This document shows, piece by piece, positions 35,201-46,624 of a stretch of 64,000 nt of DNA (position 1 is its first letter; every line of letters starts with the position of its first letter). The DNA comes from Rhabditoides inermis (lineage: Eukaryota; Nematoda; Chromadorea; Rhabditida; Rhabditidae). The notes beneath the pieces are model-generated. The model was not told the DNA's origin. It did not search any database and worked only from the letters and a program-made list of their open reading frames with translations. The stretch covers positions 237,501 through 301,500 of the forward strand of contig CAWZYM010000387.1 in NCBI GenBank assembly GCA_963966185.1, given 5' to 3'. The position numbers were made by a program, and so were the translations under genes.

Positions 35201-38200
35201 CACCACCACTGCCGAGCCCACAACGGGAACGACTGAGGAGTCGTCTAGCACCACCACTGCCGAACCCACAACGGAAACGACTGAGGAGTCGTCTAGCACT
35301 ACCACTGCCGAGCCCACAACGGGAACGACTGAGGAGTCGTCTAGCACCACCACTGCCGAGCCCACAACGGGATCGACTGAAGAGTCGTCTAGCACCACCA
35401 CTGCCGAGCCCACTACGGGAACGACTGATGAGTCGTCTAGCACCACCACTGCCGAGCCCACAACGGGAACGACTGAGGAGTCGTCTAGCACCACCACTGC
35501 CGAGCCCACAACGGGAACGACTGAGGGGTCGTCTAGCACCACCACTGCCAAGCCCACAAGGGGAACGAGTGATGAGTCGTCTAGCACCACCACTGCCGAG
35601 CCCACAACGGGAACGACTGAGGAGTCGTCTAGCACCACCACTGCCGAGCCCACAACGGGAACGACTGATGAGTCGTCTAGCACCACCACTGCCGAGCCCA
35701 CAACGGGAACGACTGAGGAGTCGTCTAGCACCACCACTGCCGAGCCCACAACGGGAACGACTGAGGAGTCGTCTAGCACCACCACTGCCGAGCCTACAAC
35801 GGGAACGACTGATGAGTCGTCTAGCACCACCACTGCCGAGCCCACAACGGGAACGACTGAAGAGTCGTCTAGCACCACCACTGCCGAGCCCACAACGGGA
35901 ACGACTGAGAAGTCGTCTAGCACCACCACTGTAGAGCCCACAACGGGAACGACTGAGGAGTCGTCTAGCACCACCACTGCCGAACCCACAACGGAAACGA
36001 CTGAGGAGTCGTCTAGCACTACCACTGCCGAGCCCACAACGGGAACGACTGAGGAGTCGTCTAGCACCACCACTGCCGAGCCCACAACGGGATCGACTGA
36101 AGAGTCGTCTAGCACCACCACTGCCGAGCCCACAACGGGAACGACTGATGAGTCGTCTAGCACCACCACTGCCGAGCCCACAACGGGAACGACTGAGGAG
36201 TCGTCTAGCACCACCACTGCCGAGCCCACAACGGGAACGACTGAGGGGTCGTCTAGCACCACCACTGCCAAGCCCACAAGGGGAACGAGTGATGAGTCGT
36301 CTAGCACCACCACTGCCGAGCCCACAACGGGAACGACTGAGGAGTCGTCTAGCACCACCACTGCCGAGCCCACAACGGGAACGACTGATGAGTCGTCTAG
36401 CACCACCACTGCCGAGCCCACAACGGGAACGACTGAGGAGTCGTCTAGCACCACCACTGCCGAGCCCACAACGGGAACGACTGAGGAGTCGTCTAGCACC
36501 ACCACTGCCGAGCCTACAACGGGAACGACTGATGAGTCGTCTAGCACCACCACTGCCGAGCCCACAACGGGAACGACTGAAGAGTCGTCTAGCACCACCA
36601 CTGCCGAGACCACAACGGGAACGACTGAGAAGTCGTCTAGCACCACCACTGTAGAGCCCACAACGAGAACGACTGAGGAGTCGTCTAGCACCACCACTGC
36701 CGAGCCCACAACGGCAACGACTGAGGAGTCGTCTAGCACCACCACTGCCGAGCCCACAACGGAAACGACTGCGAAGTCTTCTAGCACCACTACTGCCGAG
36801 CCCACAACGGGAACGACTGAGGAGTCGTCTAGCACCACCACTGTAGAGCCCACAACGGGAACGACTGAGGGGTCGTCTAGCACCACCACTGTAGAGCCCA
36901 CAACGAGGACGACTGAGGACTCGTCTAGCACCACCACTGCCGAGCCCACAACGGGAACGACTGAGAAGTCGTCTAGCACCACCACTGCCGAGCCCACAAC
37001 GGCAACGACTGGGGAGTCGTCTAGCACCACCACTGCCGAGCCCACAACGGGAACGACTGAGAAGTCGTCTAGCACCACCACTGTAGAGCCCACAACGGGA
37101 ACGACTGAGGGGTCGCCTAGCACCACCACTGTAGAGCCCACAACGGGAACGACTGAGGAGTCGTCTAGCACCACCACTGTAGAGCCCACAACGGGAACGA
37201 CTGAGGAATCGTCTAGCACCACCACTGCCGAGCCCACAACGGAAACGACTGAGGAGTCGTCTAGCACCACCACTGCGAAGCCAACAACGGAAACGACTGA
37301 GGAGTCGTCTAGCACCGCCACTGCCGAGCCCACAACGGGAACGACTGAGGAGTCGTCTAGCACCACCACTGCCGAGCCCACAACGGGAACGACTGAGGAG
37401 TCGTCTAGCATCACCACCGCCGAGCCCACAACGGGAACGACTGAAAAGTCGTCTAGCACCACCACTGCCGAGCCCACAACGGGAACGACTGAGGAGTCGT
37501 CTAGCACCACCACTGCCGAACCCACAACGGAAACGAGTGAGGAGTCGTCTAGCACTACCACTGCCGAGCCCACAACGGGAACGACTGAGGAGTCGTCTAG
37601 CACCACCACTGCCGAGCCCACAACGGGAACGACTGAGGAGTCGTCTAGCACCACCACTGTAAAGCCCACAACGAGAACGACTGAGGAGTCGTCTAGCACC
37701 ACCACTGCCGAGCCCACAACGGCAACGACTGAGGAGTCGTCTAGCACCACCACTGCCGAGCCCACAACGGAAACGAGTGAGGAGTCGTCTAGCACTACCA
37801 CTGCCGAGCCCACAACGGGAACGACTGAGGAGTCGTCTAGCACCACCACTGCCGAGCCCACAACGGGATCGACTGAAGAGTCGTCTAGCACAACCACTGC
37901 CGAGCCCACAACGGGAACGACTGATGAGTCGTCTAGCACCACCACTGCCGAGCCCACAACGGGAACGACTGAGGAGTCGTCTAGCACCACCACTGCCGAG
38001 CCCACAACGGGAACGACTGAGGAGTCGTCTAGCACCACCACTGCCGAGCCCACAACGGGAACGACTGATGAGTCGTCTAGCACCACCACTGCCGAGCCCA
38101 CAACGGGAACGACTGTGGAGTCGTCTAGCACCACCACTGCCGAGCCCACAACGGGAACGACTGAGGAGTCGTCTAGCACCACCACTGTCGAGCCCACAAC

Positions 38201-41200
38201 GGGAACGACTGAGGAGTCGTCTAGCACTACCACTGCGGAGCCCACAACGGCAACGACTGAGGAGTCGTCTAGCACCACCACTGCCGAGCCCACAACGGGA
38301 ACGACTGAAGAGTCGTCTAGCACCACCACTGTAGAGTCCACAACGAGAACGACTGAGGAGTCGTCTAGCACCACCACTGCCGAGCCCACAACGGGAACGA
38401 CTGAGGAGTCGTCTAGCACCACCACTGCCGAGCCCACAACGAGAACGACTGAGAAGTCTTCTAAGTCGTCTAGCACCACCACTGCCGAGCCCACAACGGG
38501 AACGACTGAGGAGTCGTCTAGCACCACCACTGCCGAGCCCACAACGGGAACGACTGAGGAGTCGTCTATCACCACCACTGCCGAGCCCACAACGGGAACG
38601 ACTGAGAGGTCGTCTAGCACCACCACTGTAGAGCCCACAACGGCAACGACTGAGGAGTCGTCTAGCACTATCACTGCCGAGCCCACAACAGGAACGACTG
38701 AGGAGTCGTCTAGCACCACCACTGCCGAGCCAACAACGGCAGCGACTGAGGAGTCGTCTAGCACCACCACTGTAGAGCCCACAACGGGAACGACTGAGGG
38801 GTCGTCTAGCACCACCACTGTAGAGCCCACAACGGGAACGACTGAGGAGTTGTCTAGCACCACCACTGCCGAGCCCACAACGGGAACGACTGAGGAGTCG
38901 TTTAGCACCACCATTGCCGAGCCCACAACGGGAACGACTGAGGAGTCGTCTAGCACCACCACTGCCGAGCCCACAACGGGAACGACTGAGGAGCCGTCTA
39001 GCACCACCGCTGTAGAGCCCACAACAGGAACGACTGAGGGGTCGCCTAGCACCACCACTGTAGAGCCCACAACAGGAACGACTGAGGAGTCGTCTAGCAC
39101 CACCACTGCCGAGCCTACAACGGGAACGACTGAGGAGTCGTCTAGCACCACCACTGCCGAGACCACAACGGGAACGACTGAGAAGTCGTCTAGCACCACA
39201 ACTGCTGAGCCCACAACGGGAACGACTGAGGAGTCGTCTAGCACCACCACTTCCGAGCCCACAACGGGAACGACTGAGGGGTCGTCTAGCACCACCACTG
39301 TAGAGCCCACAACGGGAACGACTGAGGAGTCGTCTAGCACCACAACTGCCGAGCCCACAACGGGAACGACTGAGGAGTCGTCTAGCACTACCACTGCGGA
39401 GCCCACAACGGCAACGACTGAGGAGTCGTCTAGCACCACCACTGTAGAGCCCACAACGGGAACGACTGAGGGGTCGTTTAGCACCACCACTGTAGAGCCC
39501 ACAACGAGAACGACTGAAAAATCGTCTAGCACCACCACTGCCGAGCCCACAACGGGAACGACTGAGGAGTCGTCTAGCACCACCACTGCCGAGCCCACAA
39601 CGGGAACGACTGAGGGGTCGTTTAGCACCACCACTGTAGAGCCCACAACGGGAACGACTGAAGAGTCGTCTAGCACCACCACTGCCGAGCCCACAACGGG
39701 AACGACTGAGGAGTCGTCTAGCACCACCACTGCCGAGCCCACAACGGGAACGACTGAAGAGTCGTCTAGCACCACCACTGTAGAGTCCACAACGAGAACG
39801 ACTGAAGAGTCGTCTAGCACCACCACTGCCGAGCCCACAACGGGAACGACTGAGGAGTCGTCTAGCACCACCACTGCCGAGCCCACAACGGGAACGACTG
39901 AAGAGTCGTCTAGCACCACCACTGTAGAGTCCACAACGAGAACGACTGAGGAGTCGTCTAGCACCACCACTGCCGAGCCCACAACGGGAACGACTGAGGA
40001 GTCGTCTAGCACCACCACTGCCGAGCCCACAACGGGAACGACTGAGAGGTCGTCTAGCACCACCACTGTAGAGTCCACAACGAGAACGACTGAGGAGTCG
40101 TCTAGCACCACCACTGCCGAGCCCACAACGGGAACGACTGAGGAGTCGTCTAGCACCACCACTGCCGAGCCCACAACGAGAACGACTGAGAAGTCTTCTA
40201 AGTCGTCTAGCACCACCACTGCCGAGCCCACAACGGGAACGACTGAGGAGTCGTCTAGCACCACCACTGTAAAGCCCACAACGGGAACGACTGAAGAGTC
40301 GTCTAGCACCACCACTGCCGAGCCCACAACGGGAACGACTGAGGAGTCGTCTAGCACCACCACTGCCGAGCCCACAACGGGAACGACTGAAGAGTCGTCT
40401 AGCACCACCACTGTAGAGTCCACAACGAGAACGACTGAGGAGTCGTCTAGCACCACCACTGCCGAGCCCACAACGGGAACGACTGAGGAGTCGTCTAGCA
40501 CCACCACTGCCGAGCCCACAACGGGAACGACTGAGAGGTCGTCTAGCACCACCACTGTAGAGTCCACAACGAGAACGACTGAGGAGTCGTCTAGCACCAC
40601 CACTGCCGAGCCCACAACGGGAACGACTGAGGAGTCGTCTAGCACCACCACTGCCGAGCCCACAACGAGAACGACTGAGAAGTCTTCTAAGTCGTCTAGC
40701 ACCACCACTGCCGAGCCCACAACGGGAACGACTGAGGAGTCGTCTAGCACCACCACTGTAAAGCCCACAACGGGAACGACTGAGGAGTCGTTTAGCATCA
40801 CCACTGCCGAGCCCACAACGGGAACGACTGAGGAGTCGTCTATCACCACCACTGCCGAGCCCACAACGGGAACGACTGAGAGGTCGTCTAGCACCACCAC
40901 TGTAGAGCCCACAACGGCAACGACTGAGGAGTCGTCTAGCACTATCACTGCCGAGCCCACAACAGGAACGACTGAGGAGTCGTCTAGCACCACCACTGCC
41001 GAGCCAACAACGGCAGCGACTGAGGAGTCGTCTAGCACCACCACTGTAGAGCCCACAACGGGAACGACTGAGGGGTCGTCTAGCACCACCACTGTAGAGC
41101 CCACAACGGGAACGACTGAGGAGTTGTCTAGCACCACCACTGCCGAGCCCACAACGGGAACGACTGAGGAGTCGTTTAGCACCACCATTGCCGAGCCCAC

Positions 41201-41984
41201 AACGGGAACGACTGAGGAGTCGTCTAGCACCACCACTGCCGAGCCCACAACGGGAACGACTGAGAGGTCGTCTAGCACCACCACTGTAGAGCCCACAACG
41301 GGGACGACTAAGGGGTCGTCTAGCACCACCACTGCCGAGCCCACAACGGGAACGACTGAGGAGTCGTCTAGCACCACCACTGCGGAGCCCACAACGGCAA
41401 CGACTGAGGAGTCGTCTAGCACTACCACTGCTGACCCCACAACGGCAACGACTGAGGAGTCGTCTAGCACCACCACTGCAGAGCCCACAACGGCAACGAC
41501 TGAGGAGTCGTCTAGCACCACCACTGCAGAGCCCACAACGACAACAAGTACAACAACTACAACAACGACTACTGATACGCCTACTACTACAAAACCACCC
41601 ATTGGTTAATTTTTAGAATCTCTAGTTTTACGTTTGTTTTCTTTTTTAAGGCATGACTGGAACTACCGATCTCCAAACTGCAAAAGGCGCTATGCACTGT
41701 TTCTCTCTGAAACCGGTGCCTAAGTGCGAGAAAAGTTATATTCCAACATCTACGACACCCAGAACTGTAAGTTATGCTGACAACGATCATGGTCTCATTT
41801 TAATGTTTAGTACAACTATTTCTGCGTTCTCGCTAATTCTAGTTTGGACAACAAGCTGCGTGATCAAATAAAGCGCAGTGGCGTCATAAATTCTGCGGAT
41901 ATTCCTCCTTCTAATCAATACAAGTTAACGACTTTCACTCTGGATTCACCGAATGGATGCCAAAAGAACAATGGAAATGGATGA
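29263..41984 (+). CDS. giant secreted mucin-like protein with C6-like domain, about 4,153 aa
   Basis: Seven exons join in phase: 29263-29440, 29482-29548, 29593-29677, 29721-29806, 29849-41604, 41651-41766, 41811-41984. The order is signal peptide MQLLLFGLLGIAAAHG, then a Tyr/Pro-rich stretch. A cysteine domain built from KCHRIQKAPCNGNLICAPV, YNVACKGKLPEGQ, ILVKSKILNHEIKC and LTTFQKLICVAV follows. An 11.5-kb exon then encodes about 240 copies of the 16-mer TTTAEPTTGTTEESSS, followed by KGAMHCFSLKPVPKCEKSY and NYFCVLANSSLDNKL, ending at TGA 41982-41984. The cysteine domain has the same splice phases and motif order as the paralog at 44255. The Thr/Ser repeats are ideal for dense mucin-type O-glycosylation, and the Glu residues add negative charge. 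A role in surface coat, gut lining or secretion is inferred. The family resemblance is to nematode C6-domain proteins. Confidence 0.85.
30046..41540 (+). repeat. 48-bp coding tandem repeat, about 240 units
   Basis: The consensus unit encodes TTTAEPTTGTTEESSS (or shifted versions). Common substitutions are E to G, K or D in TTEES, AEP to VEP or AAP, and GTT to ATT, RTT or ETT. Three units carry an inserted KSS (9 bp) near 38455, 40191 and 40680. Higher-order copies are visible: 720-bp (15 units) and 2,784-bp (58 units) blocks. The repeat keeps several frames open on both strands. Confidence 0.95.
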
Positions 41985-42005
41985 TTTGTTTGACATCATT
42001 ACTTC

Positions 42006-42011
42006 AATAAA
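42006..42011 (+). promoter_or_regulatory. poly(A) signal AATAAA of the mucin gene
   Basis: A canonical hexamer 22 nt after the proposed stop codon, which supports the two short 3' exons. Confidence 0.65.
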
Positions 42012-42055
42012 CTGTTCAATACTCTGATTGTCTGAAGTTGTATGTTTTTTTCGAT

Positions 42056-42190
42056 CAGAATCAGAATATTTGTCTCGAATCAAGTCGCACAGTACAATAA
42101 TGTAAATTACGACAAGGTTACGGTAAAATACAGTAATGCAACGCTTACTGCGAGTCCCAATAACACGGATTTAGGTAGTCCCGAAGATTC
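42056..42190 (+). repeat. partial copy of the interior of the 42.9-43.7 kb element
   Basis: AGAATATTTgTCTCGAATCA through CTGCGAGTCCCAATAAC matches 43240-43380 over about 130 bp with few differences. It looks like a solo fragment or internal deletion derivative. Confidence 0.7.
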
Positions 42191-42871
42191 GGGCTTCAAC
42201 GATCGATCGTCTCCGAGAGTTTCATCGTCTTCGAGGATTCCTCTTCAGTCGCAAAATCGAGTACCAGTCCGGTTAGTATCCTCCAGCATTGTTCAGGGGT
42301 CGGGAGAATAACAGGAGAAGGCATGCGACCGCGCGCTGGCGCAAGGATTTTGTATGTTTTAATGGATGTTTATCCGTGTTCAATTTAAAAAAAAAACTGA
42401 AAACGTGGTAAGAGTTCTTCACCTTCTATAGCTGATAACTTTTTCCATATTTGAAAAACCTTCTATATATATTTTTTAAGAAACATTGTAAGTTGTGTGA
42501 GCCTCACGTGACTTGGGCCAAGTCCCCACAGAACTTTTCCGATGTTTCCGTTTCCGTTTATCTCTGGTTCTTTTGTGATGGTAAATAAAAAAAATGACGG
42601 TAGAATTCGGTAGAAAAAAGAAAAGTAGAATTCTAGTACCGAACGAAAGTACGAAAGGAACCTTAGTGTGCCCGTTACCTACAGCACGTAGAGAATTCCT
42701 TAGTGAGATTAATTTTTTACCCAAAAACATTCTGTAACCAAATACATACTTTGCTGACTTGGAAGAAATGAAAATTCGAAGAACGTTAAATTTGTTTTTG
42801 ACGATCATTGCCATCTTGAACGCAGGAGATACTTGGAAACAAACATAAGATCAGAAAGGTTGCAAGAAACA
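42191..42871. other. intergenic, nothing recognised
   Basis: AT-rich sequence between the mucin gene's 3' flank and the Tc-like element. No exon or RNA gene supported. Confidence 0.5.
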
Positions 42872-43690
42872 TACAGTGGTGCGATCGTTTTCGGCCGAAT
42901 TTGGACAAAATGGACACAAAGTTCTCCGTTGAGCTAGAGAGCTTTAGTTTAGCGGAATCGACAGCTCTATGAATGATCTATACACGTGTATAATTTGTTC
43001 CAGATGAAAAAATTCTTATTGCTTGCTTTCGTACCCCTGATTTCGACCCCTTTCTGTGACGCGGCGAGACTCGGAATATCAACGCGAGCGGCGGGCGAGA
43101 GGAGGCAATAATCGGTGTTTATGGACACGTGTTCGTCTCTCGCAAATCTCTCGCTGTGTCACAGGAAGGGTGGAAGGGGTCGAAATCAGGGGTACGAAAG
43201 CCAGCATCAGGAAACTTTTTCAACTGGAACAGAAGTACAGAACAGAATATTTATCTCGAATCAAGTAGCACAGTACAATTATGTAAATTACGGCAAGGTT
43301 ACGGTAAAATACTAAATACAGTAATGTAACGCCTACTGCGAGTCCCAATAACGCGGATTTCGGTAGTCCCGAGGATGCGTACGTGCTATTGGTGGTGCAT
43401 GCCATCCCCTGCTTGCGGCTTCTGGGGAACACTATCATCCGCTGATTCGCTCGTCTCTCGCAAATCTCTCGCTGTGTCACAGGTAGGGGTCGAAATCAGG
43501 GGTCCGAAAGCAAGCATCAGGAAACTTTTTCAACTGGAACAAACTATGCAAAACTATGATCACTCATAGAGCTGTTGATTTCGCTAAACTAGAGCTCTCT
43601 AGCTCCACGGAGAGCCGAGAAAAAGCTTTGTGTTCATTCTGTCCAAATTCGGCCGAAAACGGTCGCAGGGGGCCGTTTGACACCACTGTA
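42872..43690. mobile_element. Tc1/mariner-like nonautonomous element
   Basis: The ends are TACAGTGGTG (42872) and CACCACTGTA (43690), consistent with a TA target duplication. Extended inverted arms share TTTTCGGCCGAATTTGGACA and CATAGAGCTGT. The interior contains a direct repeat of about 95 bp (GTCTCTCGCAAATCTCTCGC to TTTTTCAACTGGAAC) at 43130 and 43452, plus an inverted copy of part of it near 43038. No transposase frame. Confidence 0.7.
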
Positions 43691-44216
43691 CCTATATTTT
43701 TAGACAGAGGAAGCGATGACGAACATAGCAAACACATTACATTCAGCACAGAGTGCTCACATTTCAATATATCACACAATACTCTGAATTGTATTTCATT
43801 CATTAACATAATGAAAGGAACCAATTAAAAATAAGTAAACTAATTACAACAATGTGACATTAACTCATTAATATATACATTAATTTTCCTCGCGATATCC
43901 TTTCATATAATGCCTTTCGGTATTATATAATTAAACAGTGATGACGTGTTTGAACATCAATTCACGTTCGACGCATTTTCTTACTTGTTTTTTTTTCTTT
44001 CTTCCAGAAGACAAGTATCTAAAACGGAGAATTTCAACATAATTAGCAAAGAAAGTATGACAATTACTCACAAAACTCCAGCAGATATTCAAGAAAGTCA
44101 ATATGAGTAAGCATTATTATAAATCACAACATCATGCGGATGCACATGCACCACTATGTTTTGTCTTGTCGATTGAAATTGCCGTCAGGAATGACAAATG
44201 TTGGAACGGCGAAACG
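43691..44216. other. region upstream of the second C6-like gene
   Basis: AT-rich intergenic sequence. No exon recognised before the TATA box at 44217. Confidence 0.5.
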
Positions 44217-44223
44217 GTATATA
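44217..44223 (+). promoter_or_regulatory. TATA box of the second C6-like gene
   Basis: GTATATAG lies about 33 bp before the ATG at 44255, a spacing similar to its paralogs. Confidence 0.5.
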
Positions 44224-44254
44224 GCTGGAATGCTCGCAACAGACACATCACACA

Positions 44255-45292
44255 ATGAAGTTCCTCATCTTCTCGGTGCTGGCCGCAGCCGTCTGCGCGC
44301 AGTCTACATACGCGCCCTCCGAGCCAGCTGCTCCGACCGTTGTTGCCGAGCCTGCCGCTCCTGCTTCCCCCGTTGTAGCTGCTGCTCCTGCTGTCCTCGC
44401 TGCTTCGGCCCCAGCCTACGGACCTACTGCTCATGTACCGGCGACTGGCTACGGAGTGCCCGCTGCTCCCGCCCAACCCGGATACGGACAGCCTATCCAG
44501 CCTGGATACGGACTTTCTACCTACTACCCCGGAGAGTTCCCCTATCACAACGAGGGACCCCGCTGTGAGTTATTCAAACTGCTTTTGAAACATAATCTCT
44601 AATTGATAATTTGTTTAGGTCAGAACTGCCGCCGTATGAAGAAGGCCCCTTGCCCTGAGGAGTCGTGCGGAAAAGTCGTGCTCAGGTATTTGTCGTGCTA
44701 AAGTATTTGTGTAATGATGATCAAAAAAGCGTGATTCAGGAAGAAGCCGACTGTTGGTGGCAAGTGCGCCGTGTTCGTCGCTTCGTGCAAGGCCGACAAA
44801 ACCACTGAAGGACAGGTATGTAACGTTTTTTTAATACTACATACTACATGCGACTATGATCAATTTCTAGGACTTCACCCTCCAAACCACTGACGGCACT
44901 ATTCTCGCCAAAGGAAACGACATCCATCACCGCGTCGCTTGCCATGGAGGAAAGAAGTGGGCTGACTTTTATCGCTCGCATGTATCATCTGTTTGTTTAG
45001 GTACACGTCGAAGGATGCCGAAGGAAAGAAGACCAAGTTCTCGCAGCTGGTGTGCGTTGCGGCACCTGCCCTATCGAACTTGCGGCAAATGTCCATCAGG
45101 GCAGAAACGGCACCCGAAATAGAAGCGGCCGAGGCATCCGCTGCTCCCACGACGATTGCCACCGAAACAGCCACCGAAGCGGCTGCCTCTACCGACCCTG
45201 TCACCACCACTGTAGCTGCTCCCACCGCAGCGGCTGCCTCTACCGACGCTGTCACTACTACCGTAGCCGCTTCCACCGCCGCCGCCGTTTAA
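44255..45292 (+). CDS. secreted C6-like domain protein with short Ala/Thr tail
   Basis: The first exon encodes signal peptide MKFLIFSVLAAAVCAQ and an Ala/Pro/Tyr-rich stretch ending YPGEFPYHNEGPR. Then CQNCRRMKKAPCPEESCGKV, KKPTVGGKCAVFVASC, DFTLQTTDGTILAKGN, HRVACHGGKK and FSQLVCVAAPAL follow from short exons with splice phases matching the giant mucin. The tail has TTIATETATEAAAS and two VTTTVAA-type repeats, ending STAAAV before the stop at 45292. Cysteine spacing resembles the nematode C6 domain (extracellular, function unknown). The tail of roughly 70 residues occupies the place taken by the 3,800-residue repeat in the neighbour. A poly(A) signal follows at 45333-45338. Confidence 0.85.
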
Positions 45293-45338
45293 ATTTTGAA
45301 TAACCAAAACAACGTACTGTTCATCATTCTAAAATAAA

Positions 45339-46075
45339 GATGTTGTAGAACTTCACCGAGTGTCGCCCTCGTGGCTCTTCCTGGTTCGCTTATAATCTTA
45401 TATAAATTTTACCGCGGTGAGTAAGTGAGTATGCATGCTCGGAAAACGAATAAAAGATGTTTCCCATGCTTACCATTACCATTATTACGATGACAATTTC
45501 ACTTATGTATTTTACATGTTATGATATTGTATTTGTTTCTGATACAAATCAATTTTAAGTCGGGGCGTACGGAGCCGCGTCGTACTACTGATTGTATAAC
45601 TGTTTTACACCACAAATAGTCGATATCGCGCTCTAGTTCAGGCGGGAGAGGGTAGTATTTTGGAGGGACAGATGAAGTCGCAAGACGGCCGCGTAATTCA
45701 AGTTGTCACTGTTAGAGTACGCAATCGGAAGTGAGTGAAAACGAAAAAAAAGCTCGTCTAGACGACTCTCACTCTATGAGGGAACGTGCTCAACAAAATC
45801 ACCAAACTACAAGTGGTGCTTTTTCTTCTTCAAAATTCGGATTATCACTTTAATAATTTACGTGAGTTTGTGATAATGATAAGTGAAAACCATTTCATAA
45901 TCAATCATAATTATATGAAAATTCAATATTTTGTTATGTATGTATAATAGGCTCGCACTTAGCTCAGGATTTTTCGGTGAAAACATTATCGTGGATTTTG
46001 AACATACCGTACACTGAACGAAATGCGCAGCATATTTACTTTCGCCTTTCATATCTCTACTCCACTAATCCACGC
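45339..46075. other. intergenic, nothing recognised
   Basis: AT-rich, no supported exon. A palindrome-like TCGTCTAGACGA lies near 45754. Confidence 0.5.
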
Positions 46076-46261
46076 ACATCATCACGTGACGTAGTGGTAA
46101 CGCTCTCGCTTAGCAAGCAGCGGTCCGCCGGTTCGATCTTGGCTACCCACGCAAATTTTTTTCGAATTGCCAACCTCACCCAAAGGGTTCTTATCGTTGT
46201 CTAATCCCCCTAATGTCTATCGTGAAAAAAGTGGAACGCATTTGCGGGCCCACTATATTGT
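46076..46261 (+). mobile_element. tRNA-derived SINE, copy 2
   Basis: The head has GTGACGTAGTGGTAACGCTC (A box) and GCCGGTTCGATCTTGGC (B box). The body ends CGTTGTCTAATCCCCCTAAT, GTCTATCGTGAAAAAAGTGG and GGGCCCACTATA, matching the complement of 24056-24240. Intergenic, 360 bp upstream of the hyaluronidase start. Confidence 0.75.
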
Positions 46262-46624
46262 ATTATGTATGTTTCAAAATGAGAAAAGTCACATCTCTCG
46301 AGATCTATGTATTTAAAAAGTAATATTCATCAATTTATGTAAAATAATGTAGATTCATACAATCAATGTAATATTTCAAGTCAAATGTTATAGATGAATT
46401 CACTTTGTTGTTATCCATACATATCTCATATTTCAAATACATTGTGGCAAAACAATATAGACATTTTTGAGTTTTATAAAATTGAAATGAAAATGTTTTC
46501 ATACTATGTTTTGTCTCCGAATGTTGACTTTGAGAAGATGACCACGAAAATACAGATCACGCAGACAATATTATATGTTTTCTATGAAATCGTTGGAATC
46601 GCATTATTCTTGTCTAAAAAGAAA

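Noticed and set aside
30046..41540. CRISPR-like regular repeat
   Set aside because: Units are contiguous with no spacers and are coding with gradual amino-acid variation, in a eukaryotic genome.
29888..41602. 3,904-residue minus-strand open frame
   Set aside because: It is the antisense of the mucin repeat. The plus frame joins in phase to signal-peptide and cysteine-domain exons; the minus frame has no such partners and would be a hydrophobic low-complexity repeat.
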